A DNA stretch of 64,000 nt from NCBI GenBank assembly GCA_002729235.1, contig PBTY01000006.1:31835-95834 (forward strand), in the 5' to 3' direction. Positions 27,766-39,110 of this stretch are shown here, one piece after another; the first letter of the stretch is position 1; each line of letters begins with the position of its first letter. Below the pieces are notes generated by a model. The model was given only the letters and a program-made list of their open reading frames with translations. It was not told where the DNA came from and searched no databases. This DNA comes from Rickettsiales bacterium (GTDB lineage Bacteria; Bacteroidota; Bacteroidia; Cytophagales; Cyclobacteriaceae). A program made the translations under genes and the position numbers.

Positions 27766-28523
27766 TCATTACCTTTTTAGGAACTGGAACATCTCAGGGA
27801 ATTCCTGTGATAGCATGTGAGTGTGAGGTGTGCCAATCTGTAGATTATAGAGACAAGAGATCTCGTACCTCAATCCATATTGAAGTGGATGGACTCAGCC
27901 TTGTAGTTGATACAGGTCCAGACTTCAGAAACCAAATGTTGCGAGAACGAATCAAGCACCTTGATGCAGTGTTGTTTACACATGCACACAAGGATCATAC
28001 AGCAGGAATGGATGACGTTCGCAGCTTCAATTTCAAACAGCAAATGGATATGCCCGTTTATGCGAGAAAGGAAGTCATTGAGCAACTGCAGAAGGAGTAT
28101 TCGTACGTATTTGCTGAGCATAAATACCCTGGTGTTCCCCAAGTAGAGATCATAGAGATCGAAAATGTACCTTTTCAAATAGCTGAAACTACGATCACTC
28201 CGATCGAAGTGATGCATTACAAGTTGCCTGTATTTGGTTTTCGTATCAAGGACTTCACCTATATCACCGATGCCAATTATATTGACGATCAGGAGATTGA
28301 GAAAATAAAAGGTTCGAAAGTTGTTGTACTTAATGCACTTCAGAAGAAAGCGCACATCAGTCATTTTACTTTGGATGAGGCTATAGCAATGGCACAAAGA
28401 ATCGGTGCAGAACAAACGTACTTCATCCATATGAGTCATAACCTGGGAAAGCATCGAGATGTTGAACAAGAGCTTCCTGATGGAATCGAATTTGCATACG
28501 ATGGATTAAAAGTGGAACTGTAA
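27762..28523 (+). CDS. MBL-fold metallo-hydrolase, PhnP-like
   Basis: 253 residues. ITFLGTGTSQGIPVIACECEVC with paired cysteines near the N-terminus resembles PhnP-type cyclic-phosphodiesterases. Metal ligands appear in FTHAHKDHTAGMDDVR (HxHxDH), the TDANYI region (Asp) and FIHMSHNLGKH (His). The start is a TTG sharing bases with the previous stop; translation from it gives the expected family N-terminus. Overlaps the RqcH gene by one base (TAATG). Probably a cytoplasmic phosphodiesterase; substrate unknown. Confidence 0.85.
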   Translation: MIITFLGTGTSQGIPVIACECEVCQSVDYRDKRSRTSIHIEVDGLSLVVDTGPDFRNQMLRERIKHLDAVLFTHAHKDHTAGMDDVRSFNFKQQMDMPVYARKEVIEQLQKEYSYVFAEHKYPGVPQVEIIEIENVPFQIAETTITPIEVMHYKLPVFGFRIKDFTYITDANYIDDQEIEKIKGSKVVVLNALQKKAHISHFTLDEAIAMAQRIGAEQTYFIHMSHNLGKHRDVEQELPDGIEFAYDGLKVEL

Positions 28524-30058
28524 TGTTTCACAATTACTATTTCCTAAAGCGTTTAGCAGACGCCTTAAATGAACGTCTCATTGGCAAGGACTTACTCGAA
28601 TGTTTTTCACAAAACAAAGACGAACTCATACTGGGATTCGCTAATGGTTCAGAAGCGATTTACATCAGAGCCAATCTCGAACCTCAAATTGGTTTACTGC
28701 AGTTTCTAGATGATTTCAAAAGAGCTAAAAAGAATAGTGTAGATCTTTTTAATGAGTTGATAGGTATTCCTGTTGAATCAGTTAATGTTTTTCAATTTGA
28801 GCGATCTTTCTGGATTGATTTCGAGAATGGCATGAGTCTGATATTCAAAATGCATGGATCGCGTTCCAACATTCTACTGGCTCAGAATAATCAAATAAAA
28901 CAGCTTTTTCGCTCGATTCTTGTGGCCGACAAGGAAGTTGTACCATCTGAATTATATCAGCAACTTGACTTGAGCTTTGATCGGTTCAATGAACTTGAAG
29001 GCAATCCCAACAAGTTCATTCCTGCGCTGGGAAAAGAAGTGAAGAAACACTTGAATGATAATGGTTATTTTGAGCTTAACCCAAGCGAAAAATGGAATGT
29101 TTTCCAATCATTATTGAATGATTTGAACAGCAATCCCATTTGCATCGAAGAAGAGCGAAAACCTCAAATCACCCTCTTAAAGTCTTCTTGTGAGTCCTCA
29201 TATACTGATCCAATTGCTGCAACCAATGAACTCTACATTCGCTTCACAAGACAACACTACTTATCTGATGCTAAATCAAGTGTGATCAAACCGATTGAAG
29301 ATCAAATTAAGAAGACTGAAAATTATATTTCTAATACAGAAAACAAATTGCTTTCCATTCTTGATCGACGAGGATATGATGAAATAGCCAACATTATTAT
29401 GGCCAATCTTCATCTGATTAAGAAAGGCCAGGAAAAAGTTACTTTAACAGACTTTTACTCCAATCAAGAGATTGAGATCAAGTTGAATCCGCAGTTGTCT
29501 CCGCAAAAGAATGCGGAGAATCTATACCGAAAAGCCAAGAATCAAAACCTGGAAATTGCGAATTTGGAAGCCAATATTGAATCTAGAAAGTCCCGACTAC
29601 ATGAGTTGAAAAACAAACTTCAAGAACTGCAGGAAAGTGATGATATCCGATCACTTAGAAAGGAATCATCTAAGCATTCAGTCAAAAAAGAAGAACACCT
29701 ACCCTATCATCCATATACCTTATTTGGTTACCAGGTAATGGTTGGTAAAAACGCTCGATACAATGATGAACTCACTCTTAAAGTTGCTAACAAGAACGAC
29801 CTGTGGCTTCATGCGAAAGATGTGGCTGGCTCACATGTAGTCATTAGAGATCAAGCAGGCAAGAAAATCCCCAGAGAGGTTTTAGAGGCCGCTGCTCAAC
29901 TGGCAGCATGGTACTCCAAAAGAAAAACTGACAGTCTATGCCCTGTGATATACACACCCAAGAAATACATCCGAAAACGAAAAGGAGATCCACCAGGAGC
30001 AGTAGTTGTTGAAAAAGAAGATGTGATTATGGTGGTCCCGAGGAATTTTGAAAATTAA
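28523..30058 (+). CDS. rqcH: NFACT RNA-binding protein, RqcH/Rqc2 homologue
   Basis: In ribosome-associated quality control, RqcH binds the obstructed 50S subunit with peptidyl-tRNA and adds C-terminal alanine tails. 511 residues with an NFACT-N-like start (NYYFLKRLADALNERLIG), a middle coiled coil (about 340-380) and an NFACT-R (DUF814) domain with NKNDLWLHAKDVAGSHVVIR and KYIRKRKGDPPGAV. It is a little shorter than Bacillus RqcH. Start and stop of the MBL gene overlap. Symbol by homology. Confidence 0.85.
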   Translation: MFHNYYFLKRLADALNERLIGKDLLECFSQNKDELILGFANGSEAIYIRANLEPQIGLLQFLDDFKRAKKNSVDLFNELIGIPVESVNVFQFERSFWIDFENGMSLIFKMHGSRSNILLAQNNQIKQLFRSILVADKEVVPSELYQQLDLSFDRFNELEGNPNKFIPALGKEVKKHLNDNGYFELNPSEKWNVFQSLLNDLNSNPICIEEERKPQITLLKSSCESSYTDPIAATNELYIRFTRQHYLSDAKSSVIKPIEDQIKKTENYISNTENKLLSILDRRGYDEIANIIMANLHLIKKGQEKVTLTDFYSNQEIEIKLNPQLSPQKNAENLYRKAKNQNLEIANLEANIESRKSRLHELKNKLQELQESDDIRSLRKESSKHSVKKEEHLPYHPYTLFGYQVMVGKNARYNDELTLKVANKNDLWLHAKDVAGSHVVIRDQAGKKIPREVLEAAAQLAAWYSKRKTDSLCPVIYTPKKYIRKRKGDPPGAVVVEKEDVIMVVPRNFEN

Positions 30059-30080
30059 GATAGGAGTTAGAAATAAGAAA

Positions 30081-30100
30081 GCTAGTCCTCTCGGACTAGC
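30081..30100 (-). terminator. Terminator between rqcH and katG
   Basis: GCTAGTCC-TCTC-GGACTAGC is a perfect 8-bp stem with a 4-base loop between convergent genes. On the minus strand it is followed by TTTCTTATTTC, so it best serves katG. It may also stop rqcH transcripts. Confidence 0.7.
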
Positions 30101-30135
30101 CTTCAATCTAACCAAACTAAAATTTCTTATTCTTC

Positions 30136-32465
<2,330 letters not shown>

Positions 32466-32557
32466 TGGTTGTGAATAAGATTTTTTTATGCCCCAATAAG
32501 TCCTATTAATTGGTGCTCACAAATACTCACATTTTAAGAAAACGTTAGGCATAAAAA

Positions 32558-32581
32558 AAGCTCCTACGTTGGTAGAAGCTT
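32558..32581 (-). terminator. Terminator of pyk
   Basis: AAGCTcCTAC-GTTG-GTAGaAGCTT is a stem of 10 pairs with one internal mismatch. On the minus strand it is followed by TTTTTTTAT. It lies 22 bases past the pyk stop. A T-rich run on the other side could also let it stop plus-strand transcripts. Confidence 0.8.
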
Positions 32582-32602
32582 CTTTTATTAAATCATTTGC
32601 AC

Positions 32603-34036
32603 TTACTCTACTTGACTCACTCTAACCATGTTGGTGTGTCCTTTCCAGTGTGCTGGCATACTTGCGGTATTGATAAATACATCTCCTTTTTCTAGATAGC
32701 CTTCCTGTACAAGTCTTTTTTCGATTTGTTCCAAAGTGGTGTCAATACCTTCTTCTTTATCATAATAGAATCCAGTCACTCCCCAAACCAGGTTCATTTG
32801 TCTCAGCAAATACTTCTGATTTGTGAACAAGAAAATATGCGCCTTTGGTCTGTGCATAGCCAAGCGATATCCTGAATAACCAGATTTGGTCATCCCGATC
32901 AGCGCTTTAGCTTCCACGTTATCAGCCAATCGGCATGCAGATCTAATCAACAAGTCATTAAGTCTGGTACTTGATTCGCTATCTTCTTCCTGAAATTTGG
33001 AATAAATTGTTCGTGAATCTCCTTCTACCGCCTGAATAGTTTTACTCATTTGCTGAACAGCCTGAACCGGGAATTTACCTGAAGCAGACTCTGCAGAAAG
33101 CATAATGGCATCTGCACCATCAAATACCGCATTCGCCACATCATTTGTCTCCGCTCTGGTTGGTCTTGGGTTTTCGATCATGCTCTCCATCATTTGAGTA
33201 GCGATGATTACCGGCTTACCCAAACGATTACATTTTCTCACCATACGCTTCTGTAAGATCGGCACTCTCTCAGAAGGAACCTCAACTCCAAGGTCTCCAC
33301 GAGCCACCATCACACCATCAGTTGCTTCGATAATTTCATCAAGGTTTGCGATTGCCTCTGGTTTTTCCACCTTAGCAATCACCTTTGTATTAACACCAGC
33401 TTTAGCAATTCTTTCCTTGATCTGGTGGATATCACTAGCCTTTCTAACGAATGAAAGTGCAACCCACTCCAAATCAAATTGGAAAGCAAACTCTAAATCT
33501 TCAATATCTTTTTCTGTCATCGATGGAGCAGACACATTGGAATCAGGAAGGTTGATACCTTTTCTAGATTTCAGCAATTCACCATGAACAACCTCAGTAT
33601 AAACCTCGTTTCCTTCCACTTTAATGGTTTTCAATTCGATGTTTCCATCATCCATCAATATGGTATCACCAGGCTTCACATCATTCACAATGCCTTCATA
33701 AACAGTACTCACTTTTTCGCTAGTACCCAATATATCTTCTGTAGTTATGATCAACTGCTGACCCGGATGAATTGGCACACCATCATTCTCGACTTTACCT
33801 ACTCGAATTTTAGGTCCTTGCAAGTCTTGAAGCAATGCAACACTTGATCCAAGCTCATCATTTAATTCACGAACCATATCAATGGTTTTCTTGTGATCAT
33901 CGTGAGATCCATGAGAGAAATTGAGTCTGAAGACGTTAGCTCCAGCTTTGATTAACTCACGAAGAGTTTCTTTATTTCTACTGGCAGGGCCAATGGTTGC
34001 TACAATTTTGGTCTTTTTAAAAAGCGATTCCTTCAT
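32603..34036 (-). CDS. pyk: Pyruvate kinase
   Basis: Makes pyruvate and ATP from phosphoenolpyruvate. 477 residues. TKIVATIGPASRNKETL and NVFRLNFSHGSHDDH at the N-terminus, DLQGPKIRVG, VMVARGDLGVEVP and the MMESMIENPRPTRAE motif with catalytic residues are intact. The C-terminal domain is normal length without an extra PEP-utiliser domain. It has its own promoter and terminator, and the IPExxxVDY-type gene lies immediately upstream. Confidence 0.96.
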   Translation of the reverse strand: MKESLFKKTKIVATIGPASRNKETLRELIKAGANVFRLNFSHGSHDDHKKTIDMVRELNDELGSSVALLQDLQGPKIRVGKVENDGVPIHPGQQLIITTEDILGTSEKVSTVYEGIVNDVKPGDTILMDDGNIELKTIKVEGNEVYTEVVHGELLKSRKGINLPDSNVSAPSMTEKDIEDLEFAFQFDLEWVALSFVRKASDIHQIKERIAKAGVNTKVIAKVEKPEAIANLDEIIEATDGVMVARGDLGVEVPSERVPILQKRMVRKCNRLGKPVIIATQMMESMIENPRPTRAETNDVANAVFDGADAIMLSAESASGKFPVQAVQQMSKTIQAVEGDSRTIYSKFQEEDSESSTRLNDLLIRSACRLADNVEAKALIGMTKSGYSGYRLAMHRPKAHIFLFTNQKYLLRQMNLVWGVTGFYYDKEEGIDTTLEQIEKRLVQEGYLEKGDVFINTASMPAHWKGHTNMVRVSQVE

Positions 34037-34074
34037 GCTTTATGCGAATTGTTTGTATTTCTGAATTTCGGAAG

Positions 34075-34108
34075 CAAATATATCTTTTGCTGGGGCTTTT
34101 TACCCAAA
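34075..34108 (-). promoter_or_regulatory. Promoter of pyk
   Basis: On the minus strand TTTG (34105-34108) is followed after 22 bases by TATATTTG (34075-34082), matching the Bacteroidota -33/-7 pattern. The predicted 5' leader is about 30 bases. Confidence 0.55.
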
Positions 34109-34121
34109 GAATACTTTATGT

Positions 34122-34553
34122 TTAGAATAATAAGTTGTCTTTCATTTTGATTTTCTCAATATCCACTACCAAAGAATAATCAATTATATCTATGGATTTC
34201 AGCTTGTTATTGATCTGAGTGGCCCAATTCTCCTCTGTTTGACTATTTAATTTGAACAAGTAATCAAATTGCTGTAATTCATTTAACAGGTATTGGTTAA
34301 CTGAAGAATTGGATGTCACCAACTTATTCTTTAATAAATACGCTGTTCTAAACTCGTTTTCATCCTTTAAGTTCGAGACACGTATCAGTTTATTGTCAGA
34401 AAATTCGATTTTAATATCATCAGACTTTACCAAATGAAACTCTGTCAATTGATTTAGATGCCAGGCTAGCTTATATTCCTTTACTGAGGATACGATACCA
34501 ATCAGCTCAAAATCAAACGGATAATCAGACGTTAACCGATTCTTCTTTTTCAT
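34122..34553 (-). CDS. IPExxxVDY family protein
   Basis: 143 residues. The FDFELIGIVSSVKEYKLAWHLNQ start and position next to pyk and acpP match the small IPExxxVDY family seen across Bacteroidota. The family's naming motif is degenerate here: LLNELQQFDYLFKL in place of IPExxxVDY. Function of the family is unknown. No signal peptide; probably cytoplasmic. Confidence 0.78.
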   Translation of the reverse strand: MKKKNRLTSDYPFDFELIGIVSSVKEYKLAWHLNQLTEFHLVKSDDIKIEFSDNKLIRVSNLKDENEFRTAYLLKNKLVTSNSSVNQYLLNELQQFDYLFKLNSQTEENWATQINNKLKSIDIIDYSLVVDIEKIKMKDNLLF

Positions 34554-34622
34554 TCTCCTCCCGGTGAGATGCTAAATTACCCAAATCGCCAAAGAGATGC
34601 CATTTCCGAAGAGTTTAATTTG

Positions 34623-34655
34623 TTTTGATTTTAATGGGTAATATGTATTTCTTTG
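34623..34655 (+). promoter_or_regulatory. Candidate promoter of acpP
   Basis: TTTTG (34623-34627) and, 20 bases later, TTTCTTTG (34648-34655) match the -33 and -7 pattern with one mismatch (TA to TT). The leader would be about 25 bases. Confidence 0.45.
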
Positions 34656-34684
34656 CACTGGATTTTTAACTAAATATTATAGAA

Positions 34685-34921
34685 ATGTCAGAAATAGCAC
34701 AAAAGGTTAAGTCAATCATCATTGACAAATTAGGTGTTGAAGAATCAGAAGTAACTACTGAAGCTAGCTTCACCAATGACTTGGGAGCTGACTCTCTAGA
34801 CACAGTAGAGTTGATTATGGAATTCGAAAAAGAATTTAATATCTCTATCCCAGACGACCAAGCTGAAAATATTGCTACTGTAGGACAAGCAATTTCTTAC
34901 TTAGAAGAAAACGTAAAATAA
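34685..34921 (+). CDS. acpP: Acyl carrier protein
   Basis: 78 residues. The phosphopantetheine attachment Ser37 is in the canonical [14 protein letters not shown] motif, and the protein is very acidic as expected. Central carrier for fatty acid synthesis. Followed 14 bases later by fabF, the standard arrangement. Confidence 0.98.
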   Translation: MSEIAQKVKSIIIDKLGVEESEVTTEASFTNDLGADSLDTVELIMEFEKEFNISIPDDQAENIATVGQAISYLEENVK

Positions 34922-34935
34922 TTAGATCCCATTTT

Positions 34936-36189
34936 ATGGAATTGAAAAGAGTCGTAGTTACAGGAATCGGTGCAGTAACACCTTTAGGAAACAATAAAAA
35001 TGATTATTGGAACGCACTTGCTAACGGTGTTAGTGGTGCCGCTCCTATAACTCGATTCGACACGGAGAAATTCCGTACCAAATTTGCTTGTGAAGTAAAA
35101 GACTTCAATGTTCTAGACTTTATCGATAGAAAAGAGGCTAGAAAAATGGACCTAAACAGCCATTACGGAATGGTTGCCAGTGATGAAGCCATTACAGACG
35201 CAGGCTTAGACCTTGAGAAGGTCAACAAAGATAGAATTGGTGTAATCTGGGGCAGTGGCATCGGCGGTTTCACTACCTTCCAGGAAGAAGTAGTAGGATT
35301 CGCGAATGGTGATGGTACTCCTAGATTCAACCCATTCTTCGTACCAAAAATGATTCTGGATATCACTCCAGGGTTAATCTCTATTAAATACGGTTTCAGA
35401 GGACCAAACTTCGCAACCGTATCAGCTTGTGCATCATCAAACAATGCACTTAGCGATGCTTTCAACTATATCAGATTAGGCAAGGCTAATGCTATCATTA
35501 CTGGAGGCTCAGAAGCTTCTGTAATTGAGTCTGGCATTGGTGGGTTCAATGCCTTGAAGGCACTTTCAGAAAGAAATGATGACCCAACAACTGCTTCCCG
35601 ACCTTATGATAAAGACAGAGATGGCTTTGTACTGGGAGAAGGATCAGGTGCTATGGTGTTGGAAGAGTTAGAGCATGCGAAAGCACGTGGAGCTAAAATC
35701 TACGCTGAAGTATTGGGTGCTGGAATGTCTGCAGATGCTTACCACATTACTGCTCCTCACCCAGAAGGTGAAGGAATTGTTATTGTGTTGAATGAAGCAA
35801 TCTCAGATGCACAAATCAAAGTTGAAGATATTGATTACATCAATACGCATGGAACTTCTACGCCTCTTGGTGATTCAGGAGAAGTGAAGGCTATCCAAAA
35901 AGTATTGGGTGAACATGCTTACAACATCAATATTAGTAGTACCAAGTCAATGACTGGCCATCTTTTGGGTGCCGCTGGAGCTATAGAGAGTATTGCTACG
36001 TTGATGACTATTGATCAGGGAATCATCCCTCCTACGATCAATCATTTTACAGATGATCCTGAAATTGATCCGAAATTGAATCTAACATTCAATGAGGCTC
36101 AGAAAAGAGACGTAAATGTAGCGGTAAGCAACACGTTTGGTTTCGGTGGTCACAATACTTCCATTGTTTTCGGTAAATACAACGGATAG
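34936..36189 (+). CDS. fabF: Beta-ketoacyl-ACP synthase II
   Basis: Elongates acyl-ACP with malonyl-ACP. 417 residues. Nucleophile Cys165 in TVSACASSNNALSDA, His in THGTSTPLGD and the second His in KSMTGHLLGAAGA are present. RRVVVTGIGAVTPLG-type N-terminus. Stop overlaps the rnc start (TAGTG), so the two are probably translationally coupled. Confidence 0.97.
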   Translation: MELKRVVVTGIGAVTPLGNNKNDYWNALANGVSGAAPITRFDTEKFRTKFACEVKDFNVLDFIDRKEARKMDLNSHYGMVASDEAITDAGLDLEKVNKDRIGVIWGSGIGGFTTFQEEVVGFANGDGTPRFNPFFVPKMILDITPGLISIKYGFRGPNFATVSACASSNNALSDAFNYIRLGKANAIITGGSEASVIESGIGGFNALKALSERNDDPTTASRPYDKDRDGFVLGEGSGAMVLEELEHAKARGAKIYAEVLGAGMSADAYHITAPHPEGEGIVIVLNEAISDAQIKVEDIDYINTHGTSTPLGDSGEVKAIQKVLGEHAYNINISSTKSMTGHLLGAAGAIESIATLMTIDQGIIPPTINHFTDDPEIDPKLNLTFNEAQKRDVNVAVSNTFGFGGHNTSIVFGKYNG

Positions 36190-36935
36190 TGCCGTCGTTC
36201 TTTAGGAAGTCACACGGCTATCTAAGGTATCTTTTCTCCCGTAAAGACAAGGAGCTCTACAAGAATTTCAAAATTATTACTGGGCGTAGACCTAATAACA
36301 TTGCGTTATACGAACGTGCGACTCGTCATGTGAGTGCTGCAGAGGTCAACGAAAAAGGCATTAAGGAATCTTACGAACGGTTGGAGTACCTGGGTGACGC
36401 TATTCTTGGAATGGTCGTTGCTGAGATGCTTTTCAAAAGGTTCCCTTTCAAAGAAGAAGGCTTCCTTACAGAACTAAGATCGAAGGTAGTCAACCGTGAA
36501 TCACTCAACAATCTCTCCAAGAAGATTGGCTTAAAAGGATTAGTCAAATACCACAAACATAAAGGCAGCAGCGTATCTCACAAGTCTGTATATGGAGACT
36601 CTCTGGAAGCGTTAGTTGGAGCGATTTACATCGACCAGGGATTCCGATTTACAAAGCGTTTCATTCAATATCGTTTGATGGGACCTCATTTTGATTTTGA
36701 AGAACTCGCACAGACCACTACCAACTACAAGAGTAAGATCATAGAGTGGTCACAAAAAGAAAATAAAGCGATTCGTTTTGAAATGATCCAATCCAACGAA
36801 GACGCTCGAGATAAACAATTCATCTCTCAGGTGTTTATAGATGATGAACCTTTAGAGAAAGGATTTGGGTTCAGTAAAAAGAAAGCGGAGCAGGATGCCG
36901 CTCAAAAATCACTGGAAGTTTTAAATATCGACTAA
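36189..36935 (+). CDS. rnc: Ribonuclease III
   Basis: Double-strand RNA endonuclease for rRNA and mRNA processing. 248 residues. The signature YERLEYLGDAILGMVVAE carries the catalytic acids, ESYERLEYLGD is preceded by the usual helix, and YGDSLEALVGAIYIDQG is the second acidic motif. A C-terminal dsRNA-binding domain (about 170-246) ends in KKKAEQDAAQKSLEVL. The GTG start overlaps the fabF stop. Confidence 0.95.
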   Translation: MPSFFRKSHGYLRYLFSRKDKELYKNFKIITGRRPNNIALYERATRHVSAAEVNEKGIKESYERLEYLGDAILGMVVAEMLFKRFPFKEEGFLTELRSKVVNRESLNNLSKKIGLKGLVKYHKHKGSSVSHKSVYGDSLEALVGAIYIDQGFRFTKRFIQYRLMGPHFDFEELAQTTTNYKSKIIEWSQKENKAIRFEMIQSNEDARDKQFISQVFIDDEPLEKGFGFSKKKAEQDAAQKSLEVLNID

Positions 36936-38786
36936 GTGTCAAAGATGGTTAGAGTTGGTGGAGCATGTTTAAACCAAATCCCGATGGATTGGGAAAACAA
37001 CCTATCCAACATCACATGCGCAATCGAACAAGCCAAGAAAGAACAGATAGAAATCCTATGCTTACCAGAGCTATGCATCACTGGCTATGGATGTGAAGAC
37101 ATGTTTCTATCTGATTGGGTGGCCAACAAAGCATTAGACAAACTCAAAGAAATTGTACCTTGTACAGAGGGGATTGCAGTTACGGTTGGTACACCCATCA
37201 ATCTGAATGGATTGCATTTCAACACCACTTGCTTTATATCAAATCAAAAGATTCTTGGCTTCTACGTGAAGCAAAAGCTTGCCAATGATGGTGTGCACTA
37301 CGAACCTAGATGGTTCACTCCATGGGTACCAGGAGAAGTCATTGACTTTGAGTTCGATGGTCAGAAATACCCTTTTGGGCACATCACTATCGATTACAAA
37401 AACTTAAAAATAGGATTTGAGATCTGTGAAGATGCCTGGAGAGAAGATCGCCCAGGATGTCACCTCATCAATAAGGGTGTAGATATGATCTTGAATCCTT
37501 CTGCGAGTCATTTCGCTTTCGGTAAGGCAGATTTTCGGGAAAACCTGGTGATCAAGAGCTCTGAATCACTGGACTGTGTGTATGTCTATACTAATCTACT
37601 GGGAAATGAGGCGGGAAGAATGATTTATGATGGAGACATTCTAATTGCTCAGAAGGGAGAATTGAAAGGAAAGAATGCACGATTAAGCTTCAAAGACTTC
37701 AAAACATTGAGTTGTGCAATTGATTTTGAGAATCCTAAAAACTCAGAAGTCGATATCCGCCCAGATTCTCATGACCGATTTGTAGAATTTGGCAAAGCAG
37801 CTCCCCTGGCACTGTTTGATTACATGCGAAAGAGCAAGAGCAAAGGGTTTGTACTTTCACTAAGTGGTGGAGCAGACTCTAGCTCTATAGCCGTATTAGT
37901 CGCTCAAGCTGTAAAACTGGGCCTAGATGAATTAGGTTCAGAAGTGCTGGGACAGAAACTAGGCATTGAAATCCTACCCTCAGACAGCTACAAACAAATT
38001 GTCAATAAGATATTCCATACCGCATATCAAGGCACCAAGAACTCCTCTGAGGACACCCTAAACTCTGCCCGTTCACTTGCAGAAAGTTTAGGTGCTAACT
38101 TCTATCACTGGACCATTGATGAGGAAGTGGATGCCTATTCTAAATCTATTGAAAAGGTATTGGGTCGCTCATTGAGTTGGGATACAGATGATATTGCCAT
38201 GCAAAACATCCAGGCGAGAGCTCGCTCTCCAATTATCTGGATGCTCACCAATATCAAGAAATGCCTCCTCCTATCCACGAGTAACCGTAGCGAAGGAGAT
38301 GTGGGATACGCTACCATGGATGGTGACACCAGCGGAAGCATTTCACCCATCGCAGCCGTGGATAAGGACTTCATTCTAAAATGGTTGGTCTATGCAGAGA
38401 AAGAGTTAGGGTATAAAGGACTTTCTTATGTGAATAATCTAACTCCAACTGCAGAGCTAAGACCTCAGGATCAGCATCAAACAGACGAGCAGGATCTGAT
38501 GCCCTATGCTGTTTTGGTAGACATAGAACACAAGGCGGTGAGGGATAAGAAATCTCCATTAGAGGTATATGATCGACTCAAAGGCAAATGGCCTGATCAT
38601 GTTTTATTAAAACAATGGATTACTAAGTTTTTCCGTCTTTGGTCTATCAACCAATGGAAGCGAGAACGAATCGCACCAAGCTTTCATCTAGACGATTTTA
38701 ACGTGGACCCTAGAACGTGGTGTAGATTCCCCATACTTTCAAGCGGATTTACTGAGGAGTTAGAGGAATTAAAAAGTAGGTCTTGA
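36936..38786 (+). CDS. nadE: Glutamine-dependent NAD+ synthetase
   Basis: Amidates deamido-NAD+. 616 residues with an N-terminal nitrilase/glutaminase domain (LCLPELCITGYGCEDMF with the Glu, a Lys in FYVKQKLANDG, Cys in IGFEICEDAWRED) and a C-terminal synthetase domain with PP-loop VLSLSGGADSSSIAVL. The GTG at 36936 directly abuts the rnc stop; the ATG three codons later is an equally good start. Last gene of the acpP-fabF-rnc-nadE run. Confidence 0.95.
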   Translation: MSKMVRVGGACLNQIPMDWENNLSNITCAIEQAKKEQIEILCLPELCITGYGCEDMFLSDWVANKALDKLKEIVPCTEGIAVTVGTPINLNGLHFNTTCFISNQKILGFYVKQKLANDGVHYEPRWFTPWVPGEVIDFEFDGQKYPFGHITIDYKNLKIGFEICEDAWREDRPGCHLINKGVDMILNPSASHFAFGKADFRENLVIKSSESLDCVYVYTNLLGNEAGRMIYDGDILIAQKGELKGKNARLSFKDFKTLSCAIDFENPKNSEVDIRPDSHDRFVEFGKAAPLALFDYMRKSKSKGFVLSLSGGADSSSIAVLVAQAVKLGLDELGSEVLGQKLGIEILPSDSYKQIVNKIFHTAYQGTKNSSEDTLNSARSLAESLGANFYHWTIDEEVDAYSKSIEKVLGRSLSWDTDDIAMQNIQARARSPIIWMLTNIKKCLLLSTSNRSEGDVGYATMDGDTSGSISPIAAVDKDFILKWLVYAEKELGYKGLSYVNNLTPTAELRPQDQHQTDEQDLMPYAVLVDIEHKAVRDKKSPLEVYDRLKGKWPDHVLLKQWITKFFRLWSINQWKRERIAPSFHLDDFNVDPRTWCRFPILSSGFTEELEELKSRS

Positions 38787-38792
38787 GGTTAT

Positions 38793-39014
38793 TTATGGCA
38801 CCGGGTCATATCCACTACCCCCCCATGGGTGACAACTACCTATGCGCTTGATGGCTAACCATCCTCCTTTAAACACACCATGCTTCATAATTGCTTCTTT
38901 AGCATAGTTAGAACATGTGGGTGTATACCGACAGGTGCTCGGAAATAAAGGAGAGATACTATACTGATAAAATAGTACCGGAAGAATAAAAAGCTTACGA
39001 ATTACGTTCTTCAC
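38793..39014 (-). CDS. yidD: Membrane protein insertion efficiency factor YidD (canonical copy)
   Basis: 73 residues with an N-terminal amphipathic helix, [21 protein letters not shown] and the C-terminal [14 protein letters not shown], the complete YidD signature. Assists insertion of inner-membrane proteins by YidC. GTG start. Convergent with nadE, 6 bases between ends. A second, unusual YidD-type gene is at 61.8 kb. Confidence 0.93.
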   Translation of the reverse strand: MKNVIRKLFILPVLFYQYSISPLFPSTCRYTPTCSNYAKEAIMKHGVFKGGWLAIKRIGSCHPWGGSGYDPVP

Positions 39015-39018
39015 ATAT

Positions 39019-39049
39019 CAAAAGTACCATTCAAATTTGGTGTGAACAA
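39019..39049 (-). promoter_or_regulatory. Candidate promoter of yidD
   Basis: On the minus strand TTG (39047-39049), a 20-base spacer, then TACTTTTG (39019-39026) match the -33/-7 pattern. The -7 element ends 4 bases before the GTG start, predicting a leaderless or almost leaderless mRNA. Confidence 0.5.
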
Positions 39050-39110
39050 TTAAATTGATTCTGTTTGTGGATTAATAGGACAAACTACCAGTAGAGGTTA
39101 TAGACGGATT

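Noticed and set aside
27870-28469. 199-residue ORF antisense to the MBL hydrolase gene
   Set aside because: Cys-, His- and Ile-rich shadow without motif or start context; the opposite strand has a clear enzyme with metal ligands.
34936-36189. acpP-fabF as part of a polyketide cluster
   Set aside because: The acpP-fabF-rnc order is the common fatty-acid housekeeping arrangement, with no PKS modules nearby.
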